Virus record (IMG/VR): IMGVR_UViG_3300028800_000040
Location: 1-38,964 of that record
Direction: 5' to 3' (one strand)
DNA: 38,964 bases
Origin: a virus
Under the pieces are notes generated by a model. That model worked only from the letters and a program-made list of their open reading frames with translations, was not told the DNA's origin and searched no databases. Below, in pieces: positions 1-7,865 of this stretch; position 1 is the stretch's first letter; the number at the start of each line of letters is the position of its first letter. The position numbers and the translations under genes are program-made.

Positions 1-127
1 AACATTGAGCGCTTCATCGATGAGTGGGTTGCGTGGGCCGAGGCTAACGATGCCCTTGTTCCAGATGGAAACGGCAACGATATTCGCCTCAATGTCTTCA
101 ACGGAGTTTTCGACAGCGAGGATAATC
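1..127. repeat. Terminal overlap of circular assembly (left copy)
   Basis: These 127 bases are identical to the last 127 bases of the window (38838-38964). The tail-tip reading frame runs through the junction without a break: position 1 is the first base of a codon in the frame that opens at 37086. An exact 127-base overlap is what a de Bruijn assembler leaves on a circular contig at k=127. I read it as an assembly signature, not a biological terminal repeat. Confidence 0.95.
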
Positions 128-2943
128 TCTGGAATCAAGTACAGGCTGTGGGGCGCATGTCTCGTGCGTGCGTCATTCCGATGGGCCGCGACTACGGCGT
201 ATTCGTCAATCAGGACGATGTACCGGTGCAGATGTTCTCTGTGGGAAACATCAAGCAGGATAGCTTCGAGGAAACGTGGCTGGCACTTGATGACCGCGCC
301 AATCAGGTAGAAGTGGAGTTCACAGACTCAACCCGCTACTATCGCACAGACAATCCTCTCGTCTACATGGACCCGGCCGATCAGGCTGCCGGTGTGATTG
401 TCAAGAATACGCGCGTCAAGGGTCAGGGGATTACGATACCAGCTCAGGCGTGGCACTACGGCCATTTCCTCGGCGTCTGTAATAAGCTCTTGCTGCGCAC
501 TGGAAAATTTGAGTGCGATGTGGACGCGGTTGCCTGCCGTCCCGGAAACCTAATCATCCTGCAGCACGATGTTCCGCAGTGGGGATGGGGCGGCCGCACA
601 TTGACCAACTCTACCGCGAATACGGTAAATGTGGATCGGAACGATCTGCCTTGGGATGGAACCACGGCCTATAACGTGATCGTGTTGTTCCCTTCGATCC
701 AGCGCTACACCGGAACTGTAACCGCCGTCACACCTAGTGTCGATTCCACGGGTCTGACTGTCGGTACGCTATTGGGACTCTCCAGCTTTGATAACGCGAA
801 TCGCGTTACACGTGCGGTGGTTGCCGGCCAGGATTGCGCGATCCTACAGTCAGCGCTTGGGCAGATTCTAATCACCCTTCCACCGGGCTTCGCGGCGGCC
901 ACAGGGCAACCGTACATCCTCTACGACACCGATGTACTGGAGACTGCCACAGTGGCCGCCGTGGCCGCCGGAGACAATAACACTCAGGTGCTTACGCTCG
1001 GGACTCCATTCAGCCAGGCTCCGGAAGACTTTTCGGTGTATTTCTACGGTGAGCCGGGCAGTCAGAAGATTGTGCGCGTCACGAATATTCGCAGGCAGAG
1101 CGAAGAGCGCCGCGTGATCGAGTGGATTGACGAGGACGCCGATTGCTATGCGGTGGAAACTCCTGTGGTTGGAGAAACGAGTGCGCAGATCACAACGAAC
1201 CCAGGCGTGACGAATCTAACAGGCGTTGAAGTGTTCGACATTCTGCAAAGCGGAAGCTATTCCGACGCCGTCTCGCTCACATGGAAAAACGGGCAGAATA
1301 CAGAGGGTGTATCGATCTATGGGAGCTATCCCGGCCTTAATGCGCCGAAGATGCTGGCGCGCCTCACTGGCCGCGTTACCGCATGGCGCTTCGAGGTATC
1401 GCCCGGCGTCGAGTGGACATTTACGGTTGTGGGTTTCGATGCAAACAATAACTATGCTGCGTTCTCGACGGCCCCAAGTGTGACGCTTACTGCGGCGGGT
1501 ATCACACAGAACCTGCTCACGGGATCGAGTTTCGTCTCGGGTTTCACTTTCTGGAATACCTCTCCACGAGCCGGGGATACGCTCGCTCCGACGCTTACCG
1601 ACGATGGTCAGGCCGTCTATACGGTAAATGGATCAGCCTTCACGGCGGCCGCCACGTTGCTCACTCAGGTTATTCCTGCAGCCAAGTGGAGCATCGGCAC
1701 AGAGCTCATGCTTTCAGCGTATTTTGAAACCACGGGAACACCTACCGGAAATCTGGTAGCCGATATTTGCTTTCAAAATACATCTGGAACGGCAATCAGC
1801 ACAGCGCGAGCGGTGTTGATTATGGCAGGCTCTGCGGCTGGCCTTACGCGCGTCAATACGCCGATTACGGCTGTACCTGCAGGGTGTGCGCAGGTTTCAG
1901 TTCGCATTCTTGTAGACGGCGGATCGATTAATCTGCCGGTTGGCACCACGTTGACCGCAAGCCATCTCCTACTAGAGATCGGGGCGTCAGGCCAAACTGA
2001 GCCTAGCGTGTGGGCTGATCTCGATGTGAAGGGTAATGTGCTTGATGTGTTTCAGGCTGGATCGAGCGCGGGCCTGCGCAGTCAGGCGTCCACTCTTCCG
2101 GTAGTCACTGGAAGCCTCGCCTACACTTCCGCCGTCAATAGCCTCACGGTGTCTTGGACCAATCTCGTCATACTATGGCCGGATGGCGGTGTCACGTTTA
2201 TTCAGGATGGGTCTCTGCCTGCGATTACCGGCTTAGCTGCCTCAACGAATTATTGGGGGTATTTCTACTGGGATGTAGTGAACGCACAAGTGGTTGCTGC
2301 CGTTCCCGCAACGCCTCTTGGAACCCCTGCGGTGCTTTCTGCGGCAGCGGATGCGGCCGCTCTCGCTGCATGTAAACAGGATGGCCGCGTATCTCTCACG
2401 CCCAACGGTATGGAGATGACCACTACAGCGAGCGGCACGGGCGGCGGCACGGGCGGCGGCACGGGCGGCACAGGCTTGGGGCCTGTTGCCTGCACGGCGC
2501 GCGGGACGGTACTGCAGACTGAGCTAGGGCCGCTTCCTAACACCGCTATTAAAGTTGCGTTTGACCGGTGTGCGGATAAGGGCGAGCCCTTCCGGTTGCT
2601 TACACCAGAGGGCGATTTAGAGGCAATCCACACCGCAGAATGGGTGGCAGTTGATCACGTTTATCGCATTGCGGTTGATGGATTCGAGCCTTTCTTTGCC
2701 TCCGCAACGCACACTCTCTTCGTTGAGGGCGAAGAGAGAGAGAGACCGTGCTACTCAATTGCATCCGGCTCTTACGTGGCAACAGTAAGCGGATATAGGG
2801 AGGCGTTAATTGAGAGAGTTGCGCGGCCTGCTCAGGTGTTACGTATTGAGATGTGCGGTCCAAGCCGAAAGTATCTTGTAGTGGGTGGAGTGTGGACACA
2901 TAACAAGCTTAATCCGGTTAGTGGCGGCGGTTATCTGACTTAA
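1..2943 (+). CDS. Tail tip / host-specificity protein J, C-terminal part
   Basis: This is the continuation of the gene that opens at 37086. Across the circle it is 4,695 nt and 1,564 residues, in the size range of large lambda gpJ-type central tail-tip proteins that contact the receptor. This part (about residues 585-1564) begins inside the conserved tip region, then shows Thr/Val-rich beta domains of fibronectin/carbohydrate-binding character. A Gly-rich linker of GTGG-type repeats follows (about residues 1396-1413), and the protein ends in a Hint-like domain. The frame is open from base 1, so the apparent ATG at 148 is internal and not the start. The fibre gene follows after 38 nt. J-like identity rests on position after the M-, L- and K-like genes, length and architecture. 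Confidence 0.88.
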   Translation, partial: NIERFIDEWVAWAEANDALVPDGNGNDIRLNVFNGVFDSEDNLWNQVQAVGRMSRACVIPMGRDYGVFVNQDDVPVQMFSVGNIKQDSFEETWLALDDRANQVEVEFTDSTRYYRTDNPLVYMDPADQAAGVIVKNTRVKGQGITIPAQAWHYGHFLGVCNKLLLRTGKFECDVDAVACRPGNLIILQHDVPQWGWGGRTLTNSTANTVNVDRNDLPWDGTTAYNVIVLFPSIQRYTGTVTAVTPSVDSTGLTVGTLLGLSSFDNANRVTRAVVAGQDCAILQSALGQILITLPPGFAAATGQPYILYDTDVLETATVAAVAAGDNNTQVLTLGTPFSQAPEDFSVYFYGEPGSQKIVRVTNIRRQSEERRVIEWIDEDADCYAVETPVVGETSAQITTNPGVTNLTGVEVFDILQSGSYSDAVSLTWKNGQNTEGVSIYGSYPGLNAPKMLARLTGRVTAWRFEVSPGVEWTFTVVGFDANNNYAAFSTAPSVTLTAAGITQNLLTGSSFVSGFTFWNTSPRAGDTLAPTLTDDGQAVYTVNGSAFTAAATLLTQVIPAAKWSIGTELMLSAYFETTGTPTGNLVADICFQNTSGTAISTARAVLIMAGSAAGLTRVNTPITAVPAGCAQVSVRILVDGGSINLPVGTTLTASHLLLEIGASGQTEPSVWADLDVKGNVLDVFQAGSSAGLRSQASTLPVVTGSLAYTSAVNSLTVSWTNLVILWPDGGVTFIQDGSLPAITGLAASTNYWGYFYWDVVNAQVVAAVPATPLGTPAVLSAAADAAALAACKQDGRVSLTPNGMEMTTTASGTGGGTGGGTGGTGLGPVACTARGTVLQTELGPLPNTAIKVAFDRCADKGEPFRLLTPEGDLEAIHTAEWVAVDHVYRIAVDGFEPFFASATHTLFVEGEERERPCYSIASGSYVATVSGYREALIERVARPAQVLRIEMCGPSRKYLVVGGVWTHNKLNPVSGGGYLT
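2491..2943 (+). other. Hint (hedgehog/intein-type) domain at the tail-tip C-terminus
   Basis: This is a protein-domain feature, residues about 1415-1564 of the tail-tip protein. It starts with a Cys in the block-A-like context ACTARGTVLQT. It then has a block-B-like segment with SATHTLFV (an S/TxxH motif) and ends with a block F/G-like segment YLVVGGVWTHNK, with His-Asn at 2899-2904. Order and spacing match an intein-like fold of about 140 residues with no homing endonuclease. The residue after Asn is Lys, not Cys/Ser/Thr, so full splicing is not expected. Bacterial intein-like domains of this kind cleave at one or both ends. Twelve residues follow the Asn. The domain call is from motif order only. 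Confidence 0.72.
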
Positions 2944-2967
2944 AGTGGCCCGATTTTTCTAACTAAC

Positions 2968-3000
2968 CACATAGTGAACGCATGAAGCGTTCACTATGTG
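2968..3000 (+). promoter_or_regulatory. Perfect hairpin enclosing the fibre start codon
   Basis: The 14-base arm CACATAGTGAACGC (2968-2981) is the exact reverse complement of 2987-3000. The 5-base loop ATGAA (2982-2986) contains the start codon of the fibre gene. No Shine-Dalgarno sequence is visible upstream, and no U-tract follows the stem, so it does not look like an intrinsic terminator. In RNA it would form a stable stem presenting the AUG in the loop, which suggests translational control. It could instead be a protein-binding dyad. Confidence 0.8.
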
Positions 3001-5414
3001 TTATCGTCGCATTGCTCGCTGTTTTTACGGCGGTTTCCTGGGCTACTTCGCCGGCTGTTACCTTAACAGCGTCATATATAAACGTCGGTGGCGGAACCCC
3101 ATTGGTAAATGGGATGCTTTGTGTTACCCCCGTGGATGCCGCAAATCATCCACTTCCGGCCAGCCGTCGCGGTGGAAGTTGGGGTGGCGCGCTCACGTCA
3201 GAAGCTTCGTGCGCAAGCATCACTAATGGCGTACTTGCGAGCGGTTTTCAGGTTGCCGATACCGCGCTGACAACTCCCACGAATATCTGCTTGCGCATTA
3301 CGATCACGGATGCAAATCAGAACAACCGCCAAGTATACATGGCTCCATGTGTGCAGCCGGCAAGCACGGGTCAGAGTTCATGGTGCTCCACGTCCGGTGG
3401 CTCTACGACCTGTAACTTCGATAATTATCAGCCGAATCTTGCGCCTCTGGCTCTCGTTCAGGTGGGCCCTCAAGGAGATACCGGAGCTCCAGGACCTAAT
3501 TGCGCCGCTGATTCACCTCCGGGAACATGTGTATTGTCTAACGTCCAAGCATCTCTGATCGCAGTAGATGCACTTGTGTCATCAAAGGTATCGCCGATCC
3601 CCTACCATTCCGCACTCGTGTTTGCGGGCGATTCGATTTGCTCTAACGCGGTAGGCCTTCGTTGGACAGATTTACTTATGTCAATGAGTCAGTTTGTGGG
3701 ACGGATTGACGCTAACCATAATACGTGTGTTAGCGGAAGGACTATTGAGCAAGTAGCTTCCGCTTATACCGCAGAAGTCTATCCGCTCAGGCCGTCTGTT
3801 ACCGGAATATCGCCCACATTTCTGTTTGTAGAGGCGGGGTCTAATAGCTTACAGGACAGCGGGGATACTCCGGCCGCCGCATACGCCGCGATTGCGGCGT
3901 ATTGGGCGCAAGCGCAGAGCGACGGATTTACTGTAATAGCGATGACGGTCCTTCCCCGCGGCAGTTCGAGCTTAGGTTCTTATACATCCGATAAAATCGA
4001 AACCTACAATAGCCTCGTCCGAGCCGCCCTCGCTCCCGGCGCGGATTATGCCGCCGCGCCGCCGAGCTCGCCACTTTATTCCTATCTGTGGGATATTAAC
4101 AAATATTTCTCCGATCCTTACGACCCAATCATTTTCAGCACGGAGAACGGGATGTATGTGCATCCGACCTACGCTGGCCAGCGTATGATCGCTCAAGATG
4201 TGAATCACTTTTTCGGGGGCGACGATGTTCCGGTCGCGGTGTTTACTGGGCGAAGGGGCATATATAGCTTTACTTGCGATACTAGCGGCCTTTCGCCCGC
4301 GAATAATACCGGACAATTCAACACCTCTTGCGGGGTTAATGTGCTCGACAATAATACCTCGGGCAGCTATAATGCGTCGTTTGGCGCGGCTGCGCTTAGC
4401 GCTAACACCTCGGGATCGAATAACACCGCTACAGGAGCGCAAGCGGCGTGGCAAGTTACAACAGGATCAAATCTAGCAGCTTTTGGTATGCAGGCTCTCT
4501 ACTCAGAAATTTCCGGTTCAAACAGCACTGCGTTTGGCTATAAGGCACTTTTTTACGACACCGTTGGCGGCAATACGGCGGTTGGCGAGGAATCTCTCTA
4601 TTTAGATACAACGGGTACAAATAACACGGCCGTGGGAGTGCTTTCCGGATACGGCAATACCACAGGCAGCGACAATACGTCTATTGGCAACCAGGCGCAA
4701 CAAGGCAATCAAACAGGAGCCGATAATACTGCGGTAGGTAATCTAGCGCTGTATGCGAACACCTCTAGCTCCGCAAATACGGCAGTGGGTTCTGGTGCGC
4801 TCAAAGCAAGTACAGGGGCGGCAAGTGTGGGGGTTGGTTATGAGGCGGCGTATAAAGCTACGAGCGCCGCTCACAATGTGGCTATTGGTCAGTTAGCCCT
4901 GGCCGGGACAACAACAGGGGGAAATAACGTCGCCGTAGGCAATCAGGCCGGTGAATACCAGGCCAACGGAAGCACAGACCTTGTGCCTAATAATTCTATC
5001 TACATCGGAGCAGGCGCGAAGGGAAATTCCAACAGCGATTCAAACTCAATAGTTATCGGGTATAACGCTATAGGTCTTGGCGCGAACACGACAGTAATTG
5101 GAACGCCATCTACGACAGAAACGTTGATCTACGGAATAGAAGCCTATCCATCGCAAACTGCGATAGCGTCAGCAACGACCATTACTCCTACGGCTCGGTT
5201 TTTTCACATCACTGGGACAACAGCTATCAATACGATCACGGCTCCTGCGGCTTGTACGGGTACAGGAACCATGTGCCAGATAACGGTTATCCCAGATGGA
5301 ATCTGGACCACAACTGTATCTGGAAATATTGCTCTTGCATCAACGGCTGTGGTGGGTAAAGCATTACTTTTTACCTATGACTCATCCACAGGTAAATGGT
5401 ACCCTAGCTATTGA
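2982..5414 (+). CDS. Tail fibre/adhesin with signal peptide, SGNH hydrolase domain and YadA-like head repeats
   Basis: 810 residues. Residues 1-21 form a classic Sec signal peptide (MKRS, hydrophobic core, AVSWA cleavage region). A Cys-rich beta domain follows, then a short collagen-like stretch (GPQGDTGAPGP, about 162-172). Residues about 210-411 look like an SGNH/GDSL hydrolase: GDS at 216-218 (nucleophile S218), SG at 251-252, GSN at 286-288 and HP at 394-395. The usual Asp three residues before the His is replaced by Met391. About 430-705 holds degenerate NTAxG repeats (NNTAVG, DNTSIG, DNTAVG) like YadA-type trimeric beta-roll heads. The C-terminal ~90 residues resemble receptor-binding tips. 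The position after the tail tip fits a fibre with glycan deacetylase/esterase activity. A signal peptide is unexpected for a virion protein. The in-frame stop at 2964 leaves ATG 2982 as the start. Confidence 0.8.
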   Translation: MKRSLCVIVALLAVFTAVSWATSPAVTLTASYINVGGGTPLVNGMLCVTPVDAANHPLPASRRGGSWGGALTSEASCASITNGVLASGFQVADTALTTPTNICLRITITDANQNNRQVYMAPCVQPASTGQSSWCSTSGGSTTCNFDNYQPNLAPLALVQVGPQGDTGAPGPNCAADSPPGTCVLSNVQASLIAVDALVSSKVSPIPYHSALVFAGDSICSNAVGLRWTDLLMSMSQFVGRIDANHNTCVSGRTIEQVASAYTAEVYPLRPSVTGISPTFLFVEAGSNSLQDSGDTPAAAYAAIAAYWAQAQSDGFTVIAMTVLPRGSSSLGSYTSDKIETYNSLVRAALAPGADYAAAPPSSPLYSYLWDINKYFSDPYDPIIFSTENGMYVHPTYAGQRMIAQDVNHFFGGDDVPVAVFTGRRGIYSFTCDTSGLSPANNTGQFNTSCGVNVLDNNTSGSYNASFGAAALSANTSGSNNTATGAQAAWQVTTGSNLAAFGMQALYSEISGSNSTAFGYKALFYDTVGGNTAVGEESLYLDTTGTNNTAVGVLSGYGNTTGSDNTSIGNQAQQGNQTGADNTAVGNLALYANTSSSANTAVGSGALKASTGAASVGVGYEAAYKATSAAHNVAIGQLALAGTTTGGNNVAVGNQAGEYQANGSTDLVPNNSIYIGAGAKGNSNSDSNSIVIGYNAIGLGANTTVIGTPSTTETLIYGIEAYPSQTAIASATTITPTARFFHITGTTAINTITAPAACTGTGTMCQITVIPDGIWTTTVSGNIALASTAVVGKALLFTYDSSTGKWYPSY

Positions 5415-5547
5415 GCATATTATACCAGTTTACATGATACGCGAGCGCTCTCGATAAGGCGGCGTGAACCTATTAACGCTTTCGTGGTCCCATGTTAGGT
5501 GTTTCGACATTACCTGCGCACCTCCTTAAGGATGTCACTTCTTTTAT

Positions 5548-5580
5548 AAAAAATGGCCCGGTCTATAAAGATCGGGCCAT
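5548..5580 (-). terminator. Intrinsic terminator, best oriented on the minus strand
   Basis: A 12-bp stem (ATGGCCCGGTCT at 5553-5564 against 5569-5580, one G-U pair) has an ATAA loop. On the minus strand the stem is followed by a run of six T (5553-5548). On the plus strand only CATTTTG follows, a weaker tail. It may act in both directions: ending the fibre transcript and blocking antisense transcription through the lysis genes. The rest of the 185-base gap between fibre and endolysin shows no gene. It holds a small AGGTG/CACCT inverted repeat near 5495-5523. Confidence 0.7.
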
Positions 5581-5599
5581 GCTCATTTTGAGGTGAAAT

Positions 5600-6043
5600 A
5601 TGGAGCTAAGCGCAGTAGGTCTCGATTTGATCAAGCGCTGTGAAGGGTTCCGCTCTGATACCTATCTGGATGTGGCGGGGTTACCTACAATTGGATACGG
5701 TCATCGACTCACAGAGGGCGAGCAGTTTCCGGCCGGGATCACTGAAGCTCAGGCCGAGGTGATACTCAAATGGGACACGAATGAGGCTGCATCAGCGGTA
5801 ACGCGACTTGTGAAGGTGCCCCTTACGCAGGGGCAGTTCGATGCGCTTGTAGACTTCACCTTCAATCTAGGATCGGCGCGACTGCGCAACTCAACACTGC
5901 TGACCTATCTCAATGCAGGCAGATATTCCGATGCCAGTTTGGAATTGCTGCGCTGGAATCATGCCGGCCAGAAAGTGGTTGAGGGACTTACAAAGCGCCG
6001 CCAGGCGGAATTTAATCTGTGGCATGGAAGAGCTGCCGCGTGA
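5600..6043 (+). CDS. Endolysin, T4-lysozyme type (GH24 muramidase)
   Basis: 147 residues. It cleaves the beta-1,4 bond between N-acetylmuramic acid and N-acetylglucosamine in peptidoglycan at the end of infection. The N-terminus carries the GH24 signature CEGFRSDTYLD followed by PTIGYGH. E15, D24 and T30 have exactly the spacing of the T4 lysozyme catalytic E11/D20/T26. The length is normal for the family. There is no signal peptide or N-terminal anchor, so it should need a holin to reach the wall. AGGTG lies just upstream of ATG 5600. It opens the lysis cassette and overlaps the next start by GTGA. Confidence 0.95.
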   Translation: MELSAVGLDLIKRCEGFRSDTYLDVAGLPTIGYGHRLTEGEQFPAGITEAQAEVILKWDTNEAASAVTRLVKVPLTQGQFDALVDFTFNLGSARLRNSTLLTYLNAGRYSDASLELLRWNHAGQKVVEGLTKRRQAEFNLWHGRAAA

Positions 6044-6384
6044 GGCGCTGGGCGCTCTACGCGCTACTAGCGGTCATATGGATATGCCGTGGCTGCGTCT
6101 ATGTTGAGCCTGTTACCGCAGAGCCATCACGAGCCGAGCTGCAGTCTGTTCACGACGCGCTTATAGCGCGGTTCTATGTGGCTACGCCCGAGCAACAACG
6201 CCAGATCGATGTGCAACTTGATGAGATCGATTGTGAATTATTGGCTATCTCGCAGGCCGAGATGCACGCCCGCACTCAGCCGATGATTGGTGGCTCTGTG
6301 GTTGCCGAGATCGGCGCTCAGGAGTTGCGAAGCGCACGGCGTCCATTCAGAATTGCTCGATTTTTTAAGCATAGCGCACGATGA
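6040..6384 (+). CDS. Small lipoprotein-like membrane protein, possible spanin
   Basis: 114 residues from GTG 6040, which overlaps the endolysin stop as GTGA and has GGAAGAG upstream. An upstream in-frame ATG at 6019 is less likely because it lies inside the endolysin. The N-terminus is MRRW followed by a hydrophobic stretch ending in ICRGC, an imperfect lipobox (the -1 Gly is good, the -2 Arg unusual). The rest is a charged helical region (about residues 35-75). Position directly after the endolysin suggests an outer-membrane or periplasmic lysis accessory such as a spanin component. No family was recognised, so the role is inference. Confidence 0.55.
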   Translation: MRRWALYALLAVIWICRGCVYVEPVTAEPSRAELQSVHDALIARFYVATPEQQRQIDVQLDEIDCELLAISQAEMHARTQPMIGGSVVAEIGAQELRSARRPFRIARFFKHSAR

Positions 6385-6402
6385 CGTTGAGAGGGGGAAC
6401 CG

Positions 6403-6585
6403 ATGTTTAACGCCATCCCGGACAATGGCTATGCTTTCCTGCTCTTTATCGTTGCCGCCGGGCTCGCCATGCTGGCCCATTTCGGTGGAGATAAGGACCT
6501 TTTCACGTTCGCAGGGACGGTGGCCATGACTGGCGCTGCCCTGTTTCACGGCAAGTCAGATAAAGACAAAGACGCCGCGAAGTAG
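6403..6585 (+). CDS. Holin candidate, two transmembrane segments
   Basis: 60 residues. Two hydrophobic helices (about 11-27 and 34-49) are separated by a short charged turn (GGDKD) and followed by a charged tail, KSDKDKDAAK. This is the layout of class II holins, which permeabilise the inner membrane to release the endolysin. GAGGGGGA precedes ATG 6403. The position, two genes after the endolysin, supports the call. Holins are too diverse in sequence to be sure, and other small membrane proteins in this cluster are alternatives. Confidence 0.6.
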   Translation: MFNAIPDNGYAFLLFIVAAGLAMLAHFGGDKDLFTFAGTVAMTGAALFHGKSDKDKDAAK

Positions 6586-6646
6586 TCGCGCTGAAACTGG
6601 CTGCGCCGATCAACTCAAAACCCAAAGCGCCGTCTCGGCGGCAGAA

Positions 6647-7114
6647 ATGGACAATCAAGTTATGTTCTCGGAAATCATCGCAAAGGTAGAAGGCGCTGAG
6701 AAAACCTTCGTTGGCTGGATCGCGAAAGAATACAAGGCGCTTTACAGCAAAGAGCCGGAGATCGAGCAGGTGGTTGACGCCACCATCGATTATGTTGAGC
6801 CTGCTCTTGTGATCGTGCTCGATGCGGTTGGGGCTGGCGGTCTGACTCCAGAAGTGGTCAGCGTGATCAACGAAGCGCAGGCCGACCTCAAAGTAGTGAG
6901 CGCTCTGATCTACGACTTTGGGCCGACTCCCACAGCCGCATCGATTGCCGCAAGCGTGGCTTCGAACCTCGCATCGATTGAGTCCGCTGGCCACATCAAA
7001 GACACAGCGACTCAGGCCAAGTTCGCGCTGATCGTCAAGGCTGTCGGCACGCTCGCCACATCGATTGCGAACCTGGTAGCATCGCAGGCCGCAAAGTCTG
7101 CGCAGGCGGCTTAA
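6647..7114 (+). CDS. Hypothetical Ala-rich helical protein in the lysis region
   Basis: 155 residues, almost entirely helical and rich in Ala, Val and Ile. There is an amphipathic or weakly hydrophobic stretch at about 49-70 (VEPALVIVLDAVGAGG) and another near the C-terminus. No catalytic motif was recognised. The second in-frame ATG (6662) is an alternative start, and neither has a strong ribosome-binding site. It sits between the holin candidate and a membrane-anchored coiled-coil protein, with only 2 nt to the next gene. A membrane-associated or virion role is possible but not supported by a motif. Confidence 0.6.
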   Translation: MDNQVMFSEIIAKVEGAEKTFVGWIAKEYKALYSKEPEIEQVVDATIDYVEPALVIVLDAVGAGGLTPEVVSVINEAQADLKVVSALIYDFGPTPTAASIAASVASNLASIESAGHIKDTATQAKFALIVKAVGTLATSIANLVASQAAKSAQAA

Positions 7115-7116
7115 CT

Positions 7117-7821
7117 ATGTACGGCTGGCTTAAACTCGTAGCCGGCGTTGTCATCGCAGCCCTACTCGGCGTTGCCGTGTGGGGCTGCTTTGGCATTGCG
7201 CATCATCTCATTGTGGCAGTTGATCGTTTCGGGGATGCCGGCGCGGGCTTGGCGGAGACTACCGCTAAACTCAACGGACGCCACGGCACTATCGCTATGG
7301 CCGATGAGGATGTGGGCGCGGTCAAAAGCCTCATCGTCCATGCAGACCTGGCGGCCCGCCATGAGCAGCAACAGATGACCACATGGGACACGCGCGGTGC
7401 TATTCTCTTCGCCAACCTTAACGGTGGCGTATCTGATTTGCGTGGCACCGTGCGTAAATCTACTGATGCGGTGAGCGAAGTGCAGGAAACTGCGCGAGCC
7501 GCTACAGGTCTCCTGAATACGGCCAACACTGCACTCGATCAGCTTAATGATGACAAGGATGGCCTTTCGCCTGTGATGCGCACTTATCTGAATACAGGCA
7601 ACGATCTGGATGCTTTGCTCAAACGTAAAGCTGTGAGCGATATTCTCGACCATGCCGCCGGCATCACGCTCTCCGCAGATGGCATTCTTGCGGATGGTAA
7701 GAGGGTCGCAGATAAGGCGAGTGCGGATTACCTTACGCCCAAGCCTTGGTACATCAAGGCGCGCAATTATGCCGGAGACACCTACGATCTCGCTGCACTC
7801 TTCGCGCGTCACACTCCGTAA
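7117..7821 (+). CDS. Membrane-anchored coiled-coil protein of unknown function
   Basis: 234 residues. One N-terminal transmembrane helix (about residues 6-29) leads into a long hydrophilic helical region with heptad-like Ala/Leu spacing (about 40-205), which would face the periplasm. It ends in a conserved-looking segment, PWYIKARNYAGDTYDLAALF. It starts 2 nt after the preceding stop, with no clear Shine-Dalgarno, so translation is probably coupled. Layout is like spanin-type or chemoreceptor-like anchored helices, but no family is recognised. Confidence 0.65.
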   Translation: MYGWLKLVAGVVIAALLGVAVWGCFGIAHHLIVAVDRFGDAGAGLAETTAKLNGRHGTIAMADEDVGAVKSLIVHADLAARHEQQQMTTWDTRGAILFANLNGGVSDLRGTVRKSTDAVSEVQETARAATGLLNTANTALDQLNDDKDGLSPVMRTYLNTGNDLDALLKRKAVSDILDHAAGITLSADGILADGKRVADKASADYLTPKPWYIKARNYAGDTYDLAALFARHTP

Positions 7822-7865
7822 ATGGCGTGTCTCCTGATTTCGCCTGCATAGTGATTTCAGGAGAT

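Noticed and set aside
1-127. Biological direct terminal repeats
   Set aside because: The length equals a common assembler k-mer, lies inside a coding gene, and GpA-type terminases use cohesive ends.
148-2943. Stand-alone 931-residue protein
   Set aside because: The frame is open from base 1 and joins the frame from 37086 through the circular junction; it is the C-terminal part of one gene.
2990-3000. Rho-independent terminator after the tail-tip gene
   Set aside because: The hairpin at 2968-3000 has no U-tract on either strand and contains the next gene's start codon.
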